Positions 1-10,730 of a stretch of 64,000 bases of DNA are shown piece by piece; position 1 is the first letter of the stretch; the number at the start of each line of letters is the position of its first letter. The DNA comes from Phoronis australis (Eukaryota > Phoronida > Phoronidae): NCBI GenBank assembly GCA_002633005.1, contig NMRA01000293.1, forward strand, positions 271,198 through 335,197, given 5' to 3'. A model generated the notes under the pieces. The model did no database searches and had not been told where the DNA came from. It saw nothing but the letters and a program-made list of their open reading frames with translations. Made by a program: the position numbers and the translations under genes.

Positions 1-81
1 TGTATCGATAATCTGGCCAATCAATAAGTAAATCAATCAAAAATAAATAAACCACCATGAGAGTAATAAGTACAGACTCAC

Positions 82-206
82 ATTATCTGAGTCACGGTTG
101 TGTAACATCATACGGACAGTCTTCATATGGTACACTTTGTCTTTCTGTAACATGTAGTCAAACAGCTGGGGACCCATTAAGTTGTCGTCTTTGAATATCA
201 ATGTTC
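82..206 (-). CDS. SZT2: SZT2-like exon 37 (last exon in window)
   Basis: 125 bp, phase 1 in and phase 0 out (GATAAT|GTGAGT). It encodes TLIFKDDNLMGPQLFDYMLQ and KDKVYHMKTVRMMLHNRDSD. The protein does not end here; the donor and the lack of a stop show that more exons lie below position 1. Confidence 0.92.
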
Positions 207-585
207 CTGGTAATTACAAAAAGTATTGACAGTGGCACAACAGCAAATCCTCAAGGTTAATCAGGGTCTGTCATTAACGTGCTGCTAAGACACCACGGCC
301 TACCCAAGGGAAGGAAAAGTTATTAGTTCAAGTTGGTGTAATGCGACTGTCAAAGCAAAGAATGGTAGCATCGTTCAAAATAAGTTATAATTCTAAATTA
401 TAAAACAAAAGGCACCACGGTAAATTTCCAAAGAGGGCTGACTGATATGGACATTACTATACAGCTGTCTAATGCCTGGTGAAATGATGTTCTACTGGAC
501 AAAAAACTGCCTGAAAAAGGATTTTCAGTAAATTTAAATGTAGTGAAAAAATGAACTTCGGAGCTAAAGCAAAGTTTGTCCATAC

Positions 586-787
586 CTTCAAACAGGTGGT
601 TCCTGGCAAATGACGGTGCATAAGGATAGAACTTAACAAAATCGCCAAGGAAATTAGACAGGTGATAGCCTCTCTTCAGGATCATCTGCTGACCATCTAG
701 GTAGCGTTGAATTGAGCGTAGATGAAAGTCGTGGGCAAAGGAATGGACGTGGGTCAACTCTTTGAACTTGTCACACTCATCAGCAAA
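586..787 (-). CDS. SZT2: SZT2-like exon 36
   Basis: 202 bp, phase 0 in and phase 1 out (TTTGAAG|GTATGG). It encodes FADECDKFKELTHVHSFAHD, FHLRSIQRYLDGQQMILKRG and YHLSNFLGDFVKFYPYAPSF. ECDKxxxLxHVHSFxxDFHLRxxxxYLxGxxxxLxRGYHLxxFL is a hallmark block of the SZT2 C-terminal region. Continuous frame with exon 35 (RNRASQP|FADECDK). Confidence 0.96.
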
Positions 788-1289
788 CTAAAATAGTGGA
801 GATCATGGCACCATGAAATCATTTAGTTCAACACACTCTCTGAACAAGAGAGATCATAAAAATCCATTGTTGAACCAAAAGAATAAATTATCATTGTCAT
901 TGATTCTCCTGTGGTCATTAAATCAAACCACAACTTTGTCATACTGAGCCCTGTTAGGTCACTGTTGAATATCTTGAAAACTCTTGATATGATGTGTGAG
1001 CATACGTTAGCACTCATTTCTGACAGTTCATGAGTTTTGTTTTGAATTAGCAAACTAATGCCTTGGAACTTAATGATGTCTCTCCTGGAATGCTTTCCAG
1101 TTTCACTCTTTGTCTAGTTTGTGAGAATCATATACCATTACTAATCTTGTCCTGTACTCCCAGTCACAACCATACCAAATCCTGACGATGACCAGATCTG
1201 AAAATGCATTCTCGTCAAAAACCTCAGACGTCACATATTCATTCCTAATTAATCTTCACTTCATATGCACAATCTGAGTCATCACGTAC

Positions 1290-1497
1290 GGGTTGGCTGG
1301 CCCTGTTTCTGTATGGAGATATTCTGGACACATCAAAGGCGTAGATCTTGATGTCAAAGAAGACTTCAAGGAAAGTGAGCTCGACCAAGATGATGCCTCC
1401 AGGGATTGTTTTCTGCAGGTTGAATATGACTGGCGACCTCACCATAGGGTTAGTGCCCTTGACCTCCTCCAAAACCTTTGACCTTGGAGGACGATAG
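1290..1497 (-). CDS. SZT2: SZT2-like exon 35
   Basis: 208 bp, phase 2 in and phase 0 out (CAACCC|GTACGT). It encodes YRPPRSKVLEEVKGTNPMVR, SPVIFNLQKTIPGGIILVEL, TFLEVFFDIKIYAFDVSRIS and PYRNRASQP. The LQKxxPGGIILxELTFxxxxFxxKxxAxDxSR block is nearly vertebrate SZT2. Beyond the donor the frame runs on for about 15 codons to a stop. The plus-strand frame here is a shadow. Confidence 0.95.
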
Positions 1498-2001
1498 CTG
1501 AATAGAGAAAATTACACGTAACTTGAAACACTTTCGAAAATGTTTTTGGCTCTTCATTTAATCTAGGGGGAGCCTGTAGTCTAAAGAAGTTAAGAAGAAA
1601 ATACACAGGATGTACAAAACATGTTATTCCTTCTGATTGTACACAGGTTGCTTAATGTACTTTCAATGTTTTTTTTCAAAAATATTTGTTTGATACTCTG
1701 CCTGGTAACCGAGCCTATTTTGTCACTATTTCTGAGGATTCAACTACACATGTGTGACTGAGTAACCATAAAATTTCAATGCCGCCGTTGCGACTGTGAT
1801 TCAGAGGCCCACGTATTGAAAATGATAATAATTACTGAAATATGTTCAGAAAGAATAACAACCGAAGAGACTATCGGTATCAAACAGAAACTTCATGCTT
1901 CTGGCTCGTTTTTGAAAAAAAAATCCAATATAAAATGGACTATACAAAGTGTACTAATGTCCTGAAATTCAGAAGGAATATTTCTTCACTACCCCACTAA
2001 C

Positions 2002-2207
2002 CTGCGTTTGGGTGACTGTGGTCTTATCTGTATCTGCACGAAGCCAAGTTCTTGCAGGTACTGTATGTACTGATCAACAAAGCTGGTACGCAGATCAGCG
2101 TGCCAGACAGACTCTACATACGTCCCACTGTCATTAGATTGCACTCGCAGTCGACTCTCGTCTGATTTTTTGCTTTTGACACTGGCCCCTGAACCATGTC
2201 GAGAACG
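2002..2207 (-). CDS. SZT2: SZT2-like exon 34
   Basis: 206 bp, phase 0 in and phase 2 out (CGCAG|GTTAGT). A Ser/Lys-rich start (RSRHGSGASVKSKKSDESRL) leads into VESVWHADLRTSFVDQYIQY and LQELGFVQIQIRPQSPKR. The FxxxYxxYLxxLGFVxIQxRP block is SZT2-like. It was found by reading between exons; its frame does not start with ATG and so gives no long ORF. Confidence 0.91.
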
Positions 2208-2675
2208 CTGTTAATTTGATAGAAATGAATTTTTATTCCAGATTCTTCATCAAAATGGAGAGTGAACAATGTAGTATACGTGACATGAAATCACAAGCAA
2301 AGCATTTAAGACAACTTTTCATCTTAAACAGAATATTACACCAGTTTAACAATTTTTACTCAAAAGTAGACAGGCAACACACTTTGATTTGATTCCAGAA
2401 AAGTTTTCTTAACGTTTGGTACCTGCTTACAATTCTACAGGCAGGCGATGATAACTAGATCGTGTTTGTAAAACTTGAAATTTCATATGCTAGAGAGTCA
2501 TCAAAATAAGAGGTCTTCTATGAACTTAGTATCTACTTCTTACCTGTGAGAAGTTTTCAGGTACATTTTGACATGTAGTTCTGAAACACTTTTAAATTAC
2601 CCAATTGCACTTCTGTAACAAATTTCAGTCACTACAAGACATTGTACTTTCATGATACATTGTTGAAGTACTCAC

Positions 2676-2834
2676 AGACTTCACAGGTTCAGCTGTGATG
2701 GGGCCCTCTTCAGCAAGGTCGGGACACTCAGGTGAGTCAAAGACCCTCCGTCTCCAAACAGGGCTGAACAGTAAAGGTGTGGCTATATTGTGCATCAACC
2801 GTGAGAGGTGTTTCAACAAGTGAACCATATCCTC
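2676..2834 (-). CDS. SZT2: SZT2-like exon 33
   Basis: 159 bp, phase 0/0. It encodes EDMVHLLKHLSRLMHNIATP, LLFSPVWRRRVFDSPECPDL and AEEGPITAEPVKS. The SRLxHxxATPLLF block is a conserved SZT2 segment as I recall it. Acceptor CTGTTTTACAG, donor AGTCT|GTGAGT. The frame stays open upstream but the strong acceptor sets the start. Confidence 0.91.
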
Positions 2835-3296
2835 CTGTAAAACAGTCAAACACATTCTGCTTACAACTCCTAACACGATGGCCCTATCAAATTCCTGGAA
2901 TACTACAGCGCCTTCTCTTATCCTGAAGTATTTACCCACAATGCTATGCCTCTGTAAGGTACATGCCTATTTATACACTGCTGCCATGCTCATTACTTAG
3001 TTTAAGTTTGCTATTAGTCATTCTTAGATGCCAATAAAATTTTACTGGTGCACAGTAATTTGCAAGGCAGACAAAACAATTAATGAAAAGCTGAGTGAAG
3101 ATTGATAAATCCTTCTTCACTCACCCAACTCTGCTCAGAAGTGCGTTAGCTGCCACACCTTTCAAAAACTAGGTCAGTCATATAATTATAAATTTGGGTT
3201 GAAACGAATCGTACATTTTCCTATCCACGCAAACAGGAAACTTAAGTTGAATCTTGGACGTGGGAATTTTGGTGAAAACCGGAGTACTGCCTTCAT

Positions 3297-3748
3297 AGCA
3301 AAGGTTAGAATTATTCAATCTTTTAAAAAAAGCAATCACCAGACCACGAAAGCAATATTTTATTTTTATTAGTTTGCATTAATTGAATAAGTGTGGCGAT
3401 CTAATTACTAAATAGACCGGGATCCCAAAGCTTTTTTGGGCATGAAAAGGTAACCAATTTTCTTTGGTGCCACAGTGTGCTGTGGGTATCCTGATGCTTG
3501 GAAATGGCCGTCTGGCAGGTTCGCTCTGGTGGGTGTGGTCAGGGGAGCCAAGAGAATTACACTCAAAAATTGAGATAGATCAACTTTTCTGGTAACCACT
3601 TAAAACTGCCTTCGATACCTGCTACGTCATNAGCAAAGGTTAGAATTATTCAATCTTTTAAAAAAAGCAATCAACAGACCACGAAAGCAATATTTTATTT
3701 TTATTAGTTTGCATTTATTGAACAAGTGTGGCGATCTAATTACTAAAT
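3297..3748. repeat. 117-bp direct duplication around an N join
   Basis: Positions 3297-3413 and 3632-3748 are near-identical (beginning AGCAAAGGTTAGAATTATTC) and are separated by 217 unique bases plus a single N at 3631. The second copy starts directly after the N. This looks like an unresolved overlap or haplotype difference at an assembly join rather than a biological repeat. Confidence 0.85.
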
Positions 3749-3853
3749 TACCAGACAGTACAATTGATTTAATTTTACAGATCATTTAGCTTTAACTGAA
3801 AATGTTAGATGTATCTAGTATATTGTTAAGACTAAATCAAAAATAATACACAC

Positions 3854-3933
3854 TGAAATGGGGATATTTGACGATCCAACTCTCTGCTGCCAAGTGTCAT
3901 ACAAGAAATGCAGTTTCCTCTTGATTTCTTTTT
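3854..3933 (-). CDS. SZT2: SZT2-like exon 32
   Basis: 80 bp, acceptor TTTTGCTTCCAG, phase 1 in and phase 0 out (TTTCA|GTGTGT). It encodes KEIKRKLHFLYDTWQQRVGS and SNIPIS, an amphipathic helix that flows into EDMVHLLKHLSRLMHNIATP of exon 33. It was found because exon 31 and exon 33 did not join in frame. The incoming phase does not match exon 31 as drawn, and the N join at 3631 is nearby. Confidence 0.68.
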
Positions 3934-4432
3934 CTGGAAGCAAAATGTAGAGACAATGTAGTACACAAGACACATCACACTAGGACATAGCAGACTCACT
4001 GGTTTTTGCAATGTATAACAGTTAAGTATTAGCTAAGATTTTATTTTCGCAAACTCCAATGTATAACTGTCATCAACAACTAAGTAAAACTGTCACCACT
4101 TAAAACAAACTGATCGTTAACAGAAGCAGACGGCATACTACAAAACCTATAGGGATTGCCTCTATTGAGCAAAAACCCACCGACCATTTGCTCTTTGGCA
4201 AGTTCATGTCACCTACTCACTGTAAGAAACAATCTCATCAGGATCTACTTACAAGTCATAAATTCAGCCACTTGCTTGCACTAAACAGATCTAGCATTAT
4301 GACCTCTGGATAACAACAGCACACGCCAAAAATAATCAGACAATATCATCTGGAATTCTCCATCACAATGACTTAGCAGAAGTGGAATTTCATGGCGACA
4401 TGATGAATCATTAAGCGTCACGACCGGAATTT

Positions 4433-4629
4433 TGTCTGTGTACTTTTGGTGTATACTGTACTGAATGGCACGTGGTATCAGGCCCTGTATACTTTAGGTG
4501 TATACTGTACTGCATGGCACGTGGTATCAGGCCCTGTATACTTTTGGTGTATACTGTACTGAATGACACATGGTATCAGGCCCTGTATACTTTTGGTGTA
4601 TACTGTACTGAATGGCACATGGTATCCGG
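4433..4629. repeat. 49-bp minisatellite, about 4 copies
   Basis: The unit GTATACTGTACTGAATGGCA... recurs at 4451, 4500, 4549 and 4598 with an exact 49-bp period and few substitutions. It lies in the intron between exons 31 and 32 and has no coding frame. Confidence 0.92.
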
Positions 4630-5032
4630 CCACTTGCTTCCATCTTAGTTTGTAAATTATTATTACTTTTTAACATTAAAACTAAATACAGCAATAACTA
4701 AATTAATTTCATTAGGGTTAAATGAAGCTCAAGCCATGTATGATAACGTGAAACAAGCCGCAAAATTTATCAATATTTTCCTCTTGGTTCACAATGCAAT
4801 CATGTAAACCAAAGCGACAACATTCAGATATATATACAGCACTGTGGGCAACGTTAGCTATTCACGAGGATGAGTAAATGACAGTAACTGTAACCATCAA
4901 GTCTGACACATAATAGAGTCAGTCCTATCTTCAATTTACCATCAGAGCTGTGGTAACCAGTTCATGTAATGTTATGTAATTTAGTTAGCAGGTTCAGGTA
5001 AGGCATGATATCCTTGCTTAATACTCTGAAAT

Positions 5033-5150
5033 AACCAGGGCCCCCGAGCTATAATTTTTGTACTCGAAATCGAACCGAAAATTATTTTTGAAATTCCTTA
5101 TTTGAACTTTTGAGCGAACTCAAGATAGAAAATTACAAAAAAAACTTTGA
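5033..5150. mobile_element. Partial GGGCCC/GTACTCG inverted-repeat element
   Basis: ATAACCAGGGCCC followed by TTTTTGTACTCGAAATCG resembles the left end of the larger element at 6621-8004, including the shared flank ATAACCA. Only one end is recognisable, so I call it a fragment. Confidence 0.45.
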
Positions 5151-5263
5151 GTTTGATTGCGATTTGATCCTGCCTCAAAATACGACAGCTTAGCCAACAA
5201 AACCAGCTCTAAGACAAAATTTGGTTGTGAACAAGTAGCCTCAGCAGACTATTCACATCTCAC

Positions 5264-5577
5264 TGCACCCTAGGGGGCAGCAGTTGTTTATCACAAAGCT
5301 TGCCTCTCCATTGATGTTTCCTTATGTCCAACAGCTGCATTCCATGTCTGGCCACCAGATCCTTGAAATGACCGTACGCAGCTCGACACATTGGACGGAT
5401 CACTTTACAGTCCTTGTACAAGTCTTGGATTGGCAGACCGCTACCAGTAGGGGGCGCTATACCCGTGATGCTACCCACACGACTGCGAGTTTGAGGTAAA
5501 GGATCCTTCTGAGGTGGCACAGAGCTCCGTATAAGAGCATCCAGCTCATTGGTGGATTGATTGAAGGGATTAGCTTC
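5264..5577 (-). CDS. SZT2: SZT2-like exon 31 (3' border uncertain)
   Basis: Phase 0 in. It encodes EANPFNQSTNELDALIRSSV, a Ser/Pro linker with GSITGIAPPTGSGLPIQDLY, then MCRAAYGHFKDLVARHGMQL and LDIRKHQWRGKL. The best donor is GTGCA|GTGAGA, giving 5264 and phase 2; the frame meets a stop codon at the same place. The next exon needs phase 1, so the border or an extra small exon is unresolved (see findings). A perfect CTCF-consensus match lies inside the exon at 5444-5457. Confidence 0.82.
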
Positions 5578-5964
5578 CTGTAAAGAACGGCAGTTATGAA
5601 CATGACACTACAGTTACCTGTGTCCTAACATACATGTAAAGTGTATCCTGTCCACAAACACGAAAATAAGTAGTACTAAAAATTCAGTTATAATCAACAA
5701 TACTTGTACAGGCATGTGTGGGTCTGTTTGGATTTATGTCCAAATTGTCAGCTTGAAACAAAAACAGTCTTAGTAGTGATGGCTAGTTACAGGAAGCACA
5801 TTAGATATTCTACATGTTTGTGATAGCTTGTTACGAAATATGGATAGCTGTAAAAGTACACTGAACAACTCAAACTGGTCACCGAATTAATTATTGTATG
5901 ACTGGATGGGTTAAGGTCACACAGAAGTCATCAACTGATAGTCAAAGCCTGTTCTAATCCTCAC

Positions 5965-6144
5965 CTTGGTGTGGGGCTCTGGGGGCATCTTGTCAAAGTA
6001 ATGGTGCCTGAACAGACCCATCTTTTGTGAGACAATATTGGCCAGAAGGTGACCGCGTGCATTATGCCACTGTATGAGGCTCTTCAATTGATGCTCCAGA
6101 GTTCTCACAAGGTCCTGGGCCCAGTTGTAGACATACAAAGTTAG
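5965..6144 (-). CDS. SZT2: SZT2-like exon 30
   Basis: 180 bp, phase 0/0 (ACCAAG|GTGAGG). It encodes LTLYVYNWAQDLVRTLEHQL, KSLIQWHNARGHLLANIVSQ and KMGLFRHHYFDKMPPEPHTK. The YNWxxxLxxxLExxLxxLxQWxxARxHLLxxIxxQKMGLF block is highly characteristic of SZT2. The acceptor is TCCTCACAG. Confidence 0.94.
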
Positions 6145-6267
6145 CTGTGAGGAGATGGTGAGGAAATCATTAACAAAGCACATTATAATACAAACAAAAG
6201 ATGCTACAAACTCACATTCTAGAAAAACCCATTTTGATTTAGACTAAGCTCAATGAGTTAGCTCAAC

Positions 6268-6296
6268 CTGGCTGGTCATTTTTGAGATACACATCT
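6268..6296 (-). CDS. SZT2: SZT2-like exon 29 (29-bp microexon, tentative)
   Basis: Exon 28 ends in phase 1 but exon 30 starts in phase 0, so one exon of 3n+2 bases is needed between them. A 29-bp segment with a good acceptor (CTTGCCTGCAG) and a CAG|GTTGAG donor supplies KMCISKMTSQ. That makes a hydrophobic strand leading into LTLYVYNWAQ of exon 30, as expected for the SZT2 block of a strand followed by LYxYNW. Inference from phase and pattern; another exon in the 6.3-9.1 kb intron is not excluded. Confidence 0.6.
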
Positions 6297-6620
6297 CTGC
6301 AGGCAAGACCCACACATCACTTCAGTTGTACAGGTGACATAAAATAAATCGAATCCATCAGAAAATGGAAAGGTGTCACCATCTCCTTCCAATACTCAAA
6401 AAAATCTGTCAAGGAACTACCAAGATATTAAGAAAATGTAAAAAAATAAAATTGCCACTAGGGGGTAGAGCAGAAGTTGGAACCATTTGAAAATGATCGA
6501 CATCTGTTGTCAAGTTAATAGAAATACATTTTCCAAATTCAACAATGATGCAGTACTAAGAGGTTTAGAGAAAAAAGGTGCGGATGACAAAAATGCCAGA
6601 ACGGGGCACCACAATAACCA

Positions 6621-8004
6621 GGGCCCGGTCTCCAATCTCCGTACTCAGACTCGAATCATGCTGAAACTCACACTTCATACTCAACTCGAGTACAGACTCA
6701 GCTTTGGTGTATTCAATGTCATACTCGAAAAATCTGTACTCCAAATTTCGAGCACGTACTCAGTTTTCGAGTGTACTCGAACTGAAGTGTATCTCATCTA
6801 TATTTCGAGTACGATTTTGAGTAAAAATTCGGAGTCTATGCTCAAATTTCAAGTTTGGTATGGCAGTGTGCTTGAAATCGTACTCGAAAGTAAATACGAG
6901 CCAGAGAACAAAATATCGAAAGGGAACCAAGAAACACAGCAAATCTAAAAAAATAAGTCCTCTTACCGTATCTCAGCACTTCAATTTCAGTTCAGAGATA
7001 ATAGTTTTCATCTTAAATCTTCTTATTCTTCACCTTATTAACCAGCCGTAGCACTGTATTTTATGGCCGCCCGTACCTCTACAATTCCTGGCAACAGGCG
7101 CATTGTAATCCCTTGTCGGCGAGTCATAACAAGCGTCGAAAGCAGTTGTGGGAAAAGTCGTGTGAAAAGTTTGTGCTGCCTTTATTTCGGTATGTGTGCC
7201 TATGTTTTGTAGGGTTTCCAAAAGACAAGGAGGGGATGGAAGTTAAAAACAGTTCGCTTCCCTGTCAGGTACATTTCTCATCATAACTTAGTCATCTATA
7301 ATTCCTTAATCCCCAAATGGAATTCCAGATTTTGTTTGCCGATTTCTAAGTAGACGTCTCGTCCCGTTCACTACCAGTGGTGAACTCTGAATGCCTGCAC
7401 AAGTATTGTTTTTTAACTCACGTGCCAAATGTCAACTCACTTGATACATCCCGGTAAAATACAAAGATACAGTACCAAAGTTTGACATCAGCGTAGGCCT
7501 ACACAGCAATGGGTTTTATGTCAAGACTAAATTAGCAACAGAGATGTGATGTGATAAGCTGTTACATATTTCAGACATTTTCGGGACTGGGTGAGGAACT
7601 CAAGAAGTAAAGCTTACTAATTGCCAAATGTATCAAAGAAATAGCATAAGAATATTTATTGAAACTAAAAAATGAATAACAGTTACAGAACACTCAGAAT
7701 TCCACGTTATAGACATACTCTTGTAGTTGTAGCGACAGCAGACGATAATGTAGGCCTAGTTCTTGGGGTGGTCCATTCCAATAGCGAGCGATAAATCAGC
7801 GCGGCTTTGCGTGATTTTGCACTTCATATCATAAAGAGTTCCATAGCAACTCGAGTATGAGTGTCAGATTTGAGAACGTTTGGAGTCTACTCGAAATAAG
7901 ACATTAGATACGCTTTTTTGAGTACGACTCCAGTGAGCACGATTTTGAGTATGAAATCTCGAGTATGAGTATGAGTCTGAGTACGAAGATTGGAGACCGG
8001 GCCC
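6621..8004. mobile_element. 1.38-kb non-autonomous DNA element with long inverted ends
   Basis: The left end GGGCCCGGTCTCCAATCT and the right end AGATTGGAGACCGGGCCC are exact complements. Both ends continue inwards as runs of GTACTC/CTCGAGTA variants, so the arms pair over well over 100 bp with mismatches. No transposase frame is present; short frames inside come from the repeats. The CAGGGCCC start is reminiscent of hAT-type ends, but I see no clear target duplication. It lies in the intron between exons 28 and 29. Confidence 0.72.
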
Positions 8005-8089
8005 AGAGCTGTCCAAAAATCATCGTTAGTCATGCTCTTCCCAGTACGAACACACTAAACCATTTTCTAATTGATGATCCTTAGGTGGT

Positions 8090-8300
8090 TTGACCAATGA
8101 AGAGGCAGATGCCAAAACACCAAAAACAGTGAAAATGGCCACCAGGTGGTGCAGAATATGCCAAATCCACCTGAAAATGCAAAAGCGGCTATTGTCTCTT
8201 TAACACTTGCCAAATTTTATGAAAATTTGCCAAGGAACTGTATGAAAATTTGCTTATGTCGTCCCATCTATAAAAGGAACATCCATCTTGGGGTTTCGGA
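8090..8300 (+). repeat. Single degenerate unit of the CTCF-like composite repeat
   Basis: Contains GGCCACCAGGTGGTGC followed by a CAAATCCACCTGAAAA stretch and a CCAAATTTTATGAAAATTTG stretch, the same order of blocks as in the arrays at 25.1-26.6 and 47.9-50.6 kb. Smaller traces occur near 6452 (CCACTAGGGGGTAG), 13224, 13365 and 51200. Confidence 0.6.
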
Positions 8301-9150
8301 AATACAGCAGCAGAGGCTGGACGACTGCCGGATGAACAAGGATGACAGCAAAAGTGGGGGTGCACAAAACTGAACATTCAATAAAAAAATTTATACATCA
8401 CCTTTCTATCATCCACCATTAAAATGAAAATTCTCTGTCGTGGAACAAATATCGACTTTGAGACAGAAGAGTCACGGCTAATAGAGGGCTCTAGTGGTAC
8501 AAACTTCTGGAAATTCTTGCGAGCTGCAACAAACAACAGATGTTTCAATGCAACCCATAACTTACATTAAGACAGATTGACCACAAAGAAATGGACGGGA
8601 GGGGGGGTAATTCTTATACCACGGAGGACACAGGGGGTGGAAACAACACGACTCCAGCATTCATGAACATAGCTCTTCCCTTGTAAACAGGACTCACAGG
8701 CCAGGAAACTTAGTTCACATCACACATACACCACGTACCTGCACTCACAAACACATTCCATGGACTCCATGTCCACCATGTTGAGTGGTTGGTAAGCAGT
8801 GTTTGTTAACTGGGAGCTGTGATTTTGGGTGCATAAGTCATATTTTGCGAGTCCATGAATTTAGTTTAAAGGCCCCATGAGCCTTGTTTACAAGACAGTC
8901 AAAAACTATGTTCATGAGTGCCGCAGTCACATTGTTTCCACCCCTAAGAACATCATGACGTAAAAAGTGACAGCCTTTGAAATTTCCACCATAGAATTGT
9001 CTTGCACTGTACAGGTCTTATAAAACGTCACAAAGTCACTCTGAAAAAATGGTAAAAATTGTCACCTTTTGCAAAGAAGCTGATTGTACCAAGAGTTTAA
9101 GACATACATTTACACGCGTTTTTTTCAGTTAAACTTTAGGCACCACATAC
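8301..9150. other. Intron without recognised content
   Basis: Part of the intron upstream of exon 29. I see no further exon, tandem repeat or transposon end, apart from a G-rich tract near 8597-8608. Confidence 0.5.
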
Positions 9151-9268
9151 TTGAGGGATTAACCAATGACGGTGGCTCTACGCAGGCCTCCTCCTCAGTC
9201 TTGTCCCGTCTATCTATGCAGGCCTGCCATTGGTCAACATTTCGTCCAACCAGAATGTATGAGGATGA
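9151..9268 (-). CDS. SZT2: SZT2-like exon 28
   Basis: 118 bp, phase 0 in and phase 1 out (CTCAA|GTATGT). It encodes SSYILVGRNVDQWQACIDRR and DKTEEEACVEPPSLVNPS. The VLVGRNxxQW pattern occurs in the vertebrate protein as I recall it. The plus-strand frame over this DNA is a shadow. Confidence 0.87.
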
Positions 9269-10373
9269 CTGTCCAGGTAACAAGTGACTACTTGATTTGT
9301 TGACATCAAGCGACGTCTCAGCCGTATCATTAGTCTAAATAAGATGATCATTTTTCATTTTGTGATAATTTAAGTCATTTCCTTCATTCTTGGCACAGGA
9401 AATAAGGTCACACTCTTGATGAAAACATGGTGCAAGTCTTTGAAAGAGACATCTTGTTATTTTCATTTGTGCAAGTCCAATATTTGCATTAAGCTTTAAT
9501 ATTAATTTTCAAACATCATCATGGTGCATAGATATACAATTACACAAATAACAATAATTACAATGCATGAACACATATTATGAATTATAAAGAACACACA
9601 CATCTACTACACAAATCTCGAAACAGGAGAAGATGAAGACCTGACTCAACAGTTCAACTAGAGTAAGTGTGTTCTAGAGGCAGTTCACCTTTAACCGACT
9701 GTTTTAAGGTTCTAAAGGACTTGTCTACAAAACAACACATTTTAAGTCAGTAAAGTCAGTAAAAGTACATTAATATATTTTCAAAAAGAAGAAAGTCTGT
9801 AGAATTTGATTTTTGATTTTTTTAATCTGCCTTTCATTGTGTTGTAAGACTATGTTTTTTAGTAAAATTTAGTAAAAATTGGAAGTTAGCAAACCCAAAT
9901 TATTTACAATACATCTGACCAAATTATGTTTAATATGAATGTTCAAGATGAAATCACAAAAACGCTGTTACAAAACTGTTTCATTGGCAAATTATAATTT
10001 CATTTTTGTTCTTTGCAACCTCGAAGTTATTTCATAAAAATCACTTAGTCTAATATTTGATAGCCCTTAAGGATCGTTTTAAAAATAATCTCTAACAACA
10101 ACTTGAAGCATAAAGCATGGTATCTCCAAGTTTCATACGAATCCTAGCACCCATCTCTGAGATATAATGTTCTGAGTTAGGCCAAATTTGGCCATTTTTC
10201 TAGGGTCCTATATTACCTTAAAAAAGTGCTCTGTATGACTTGCCCACATATTCACTATTCTGCAAACACTCATTATTTAATGTGGAGACAAGAGGCGGAT
10301 GGTTCTCAATATTTCACAGCTTCTAACACTCAATATCAATTAACATCAGTTTCCACACATTAAGTCAACTTAC
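9269..10373. other. Intron between exons 27 and 28
   Basis: A+T-rich intron sequence. No tandem repeat, coding block or transposon terminus recognised. Confidence 0.5.
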
Positions 10374-10552
10374 CGACAATGGCTCTCTGTGTGTCTCACA
10401 GGCAGTGTATTCACCTGACTTGTTCTTCACAAACATTGGGGTCAATGTGTCACTACACTGCCTCAACACCAATGCCTTGATCTCCTTCAACACCAGACTA
10501 ACAGACATACGACTCAGCAAACCAGTGGTCATTTGGAACACAGATGGACCAT
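10374..10552 (-). CDS. SZT2: SZT2-like exon 27
   Basis: Phase 1 in, phase 0 out (TTGTCG|GTAAGT). It encodes DGPSVFQMTTGLLSRMSVSL, VLKEIKALVLRQCSDTLTPM and FVKNKSGEYTACETHREPLS. Ordered, with alternating hydrophobics; fits the SZT2 C-terminal half. The preceding intron holds a Penelope-like GIY-YIG fragment. Confidence 0.88.
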
Positions 10553-10730
10553 CTAAGAATGGCAAGTCAGAATAATCTTAATCTATTGTCACGAAAGTTG
10601 TGTCACTTGACAGACGATAAAGTCGTGAACTAGTCCACGTTTTCAACCTCCATGATTTGGTCATCATTTTGAAAGTGATGTATGTTGAATACCCAGACAT
10701 GTGATGTCACAATTGGAGTTGGCGGAGCTA

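Noticed and set aside
4214-4233. Strong-looking acceptor TTTCTTACAG on the minus strand in the intron between exons 31 and 32
   Set aside because: The following sequence meets a stop within two or three codons in the usable phases.
4939-4946. An 8-bp microexon (CTCTGATG, minus) between CACAG and GTAAAT that would repair the exon 31/32 phase
   Set aside because: Eight bases with AG/GT borders are expected by chance in a 1.3-kb intron; no independent support.
6487-6948. 153-codon plus-strand open frame
   Set aside because: Mostly the inverted arm of the GGGCCC/GTACTCG element; composition reflects the repeat.
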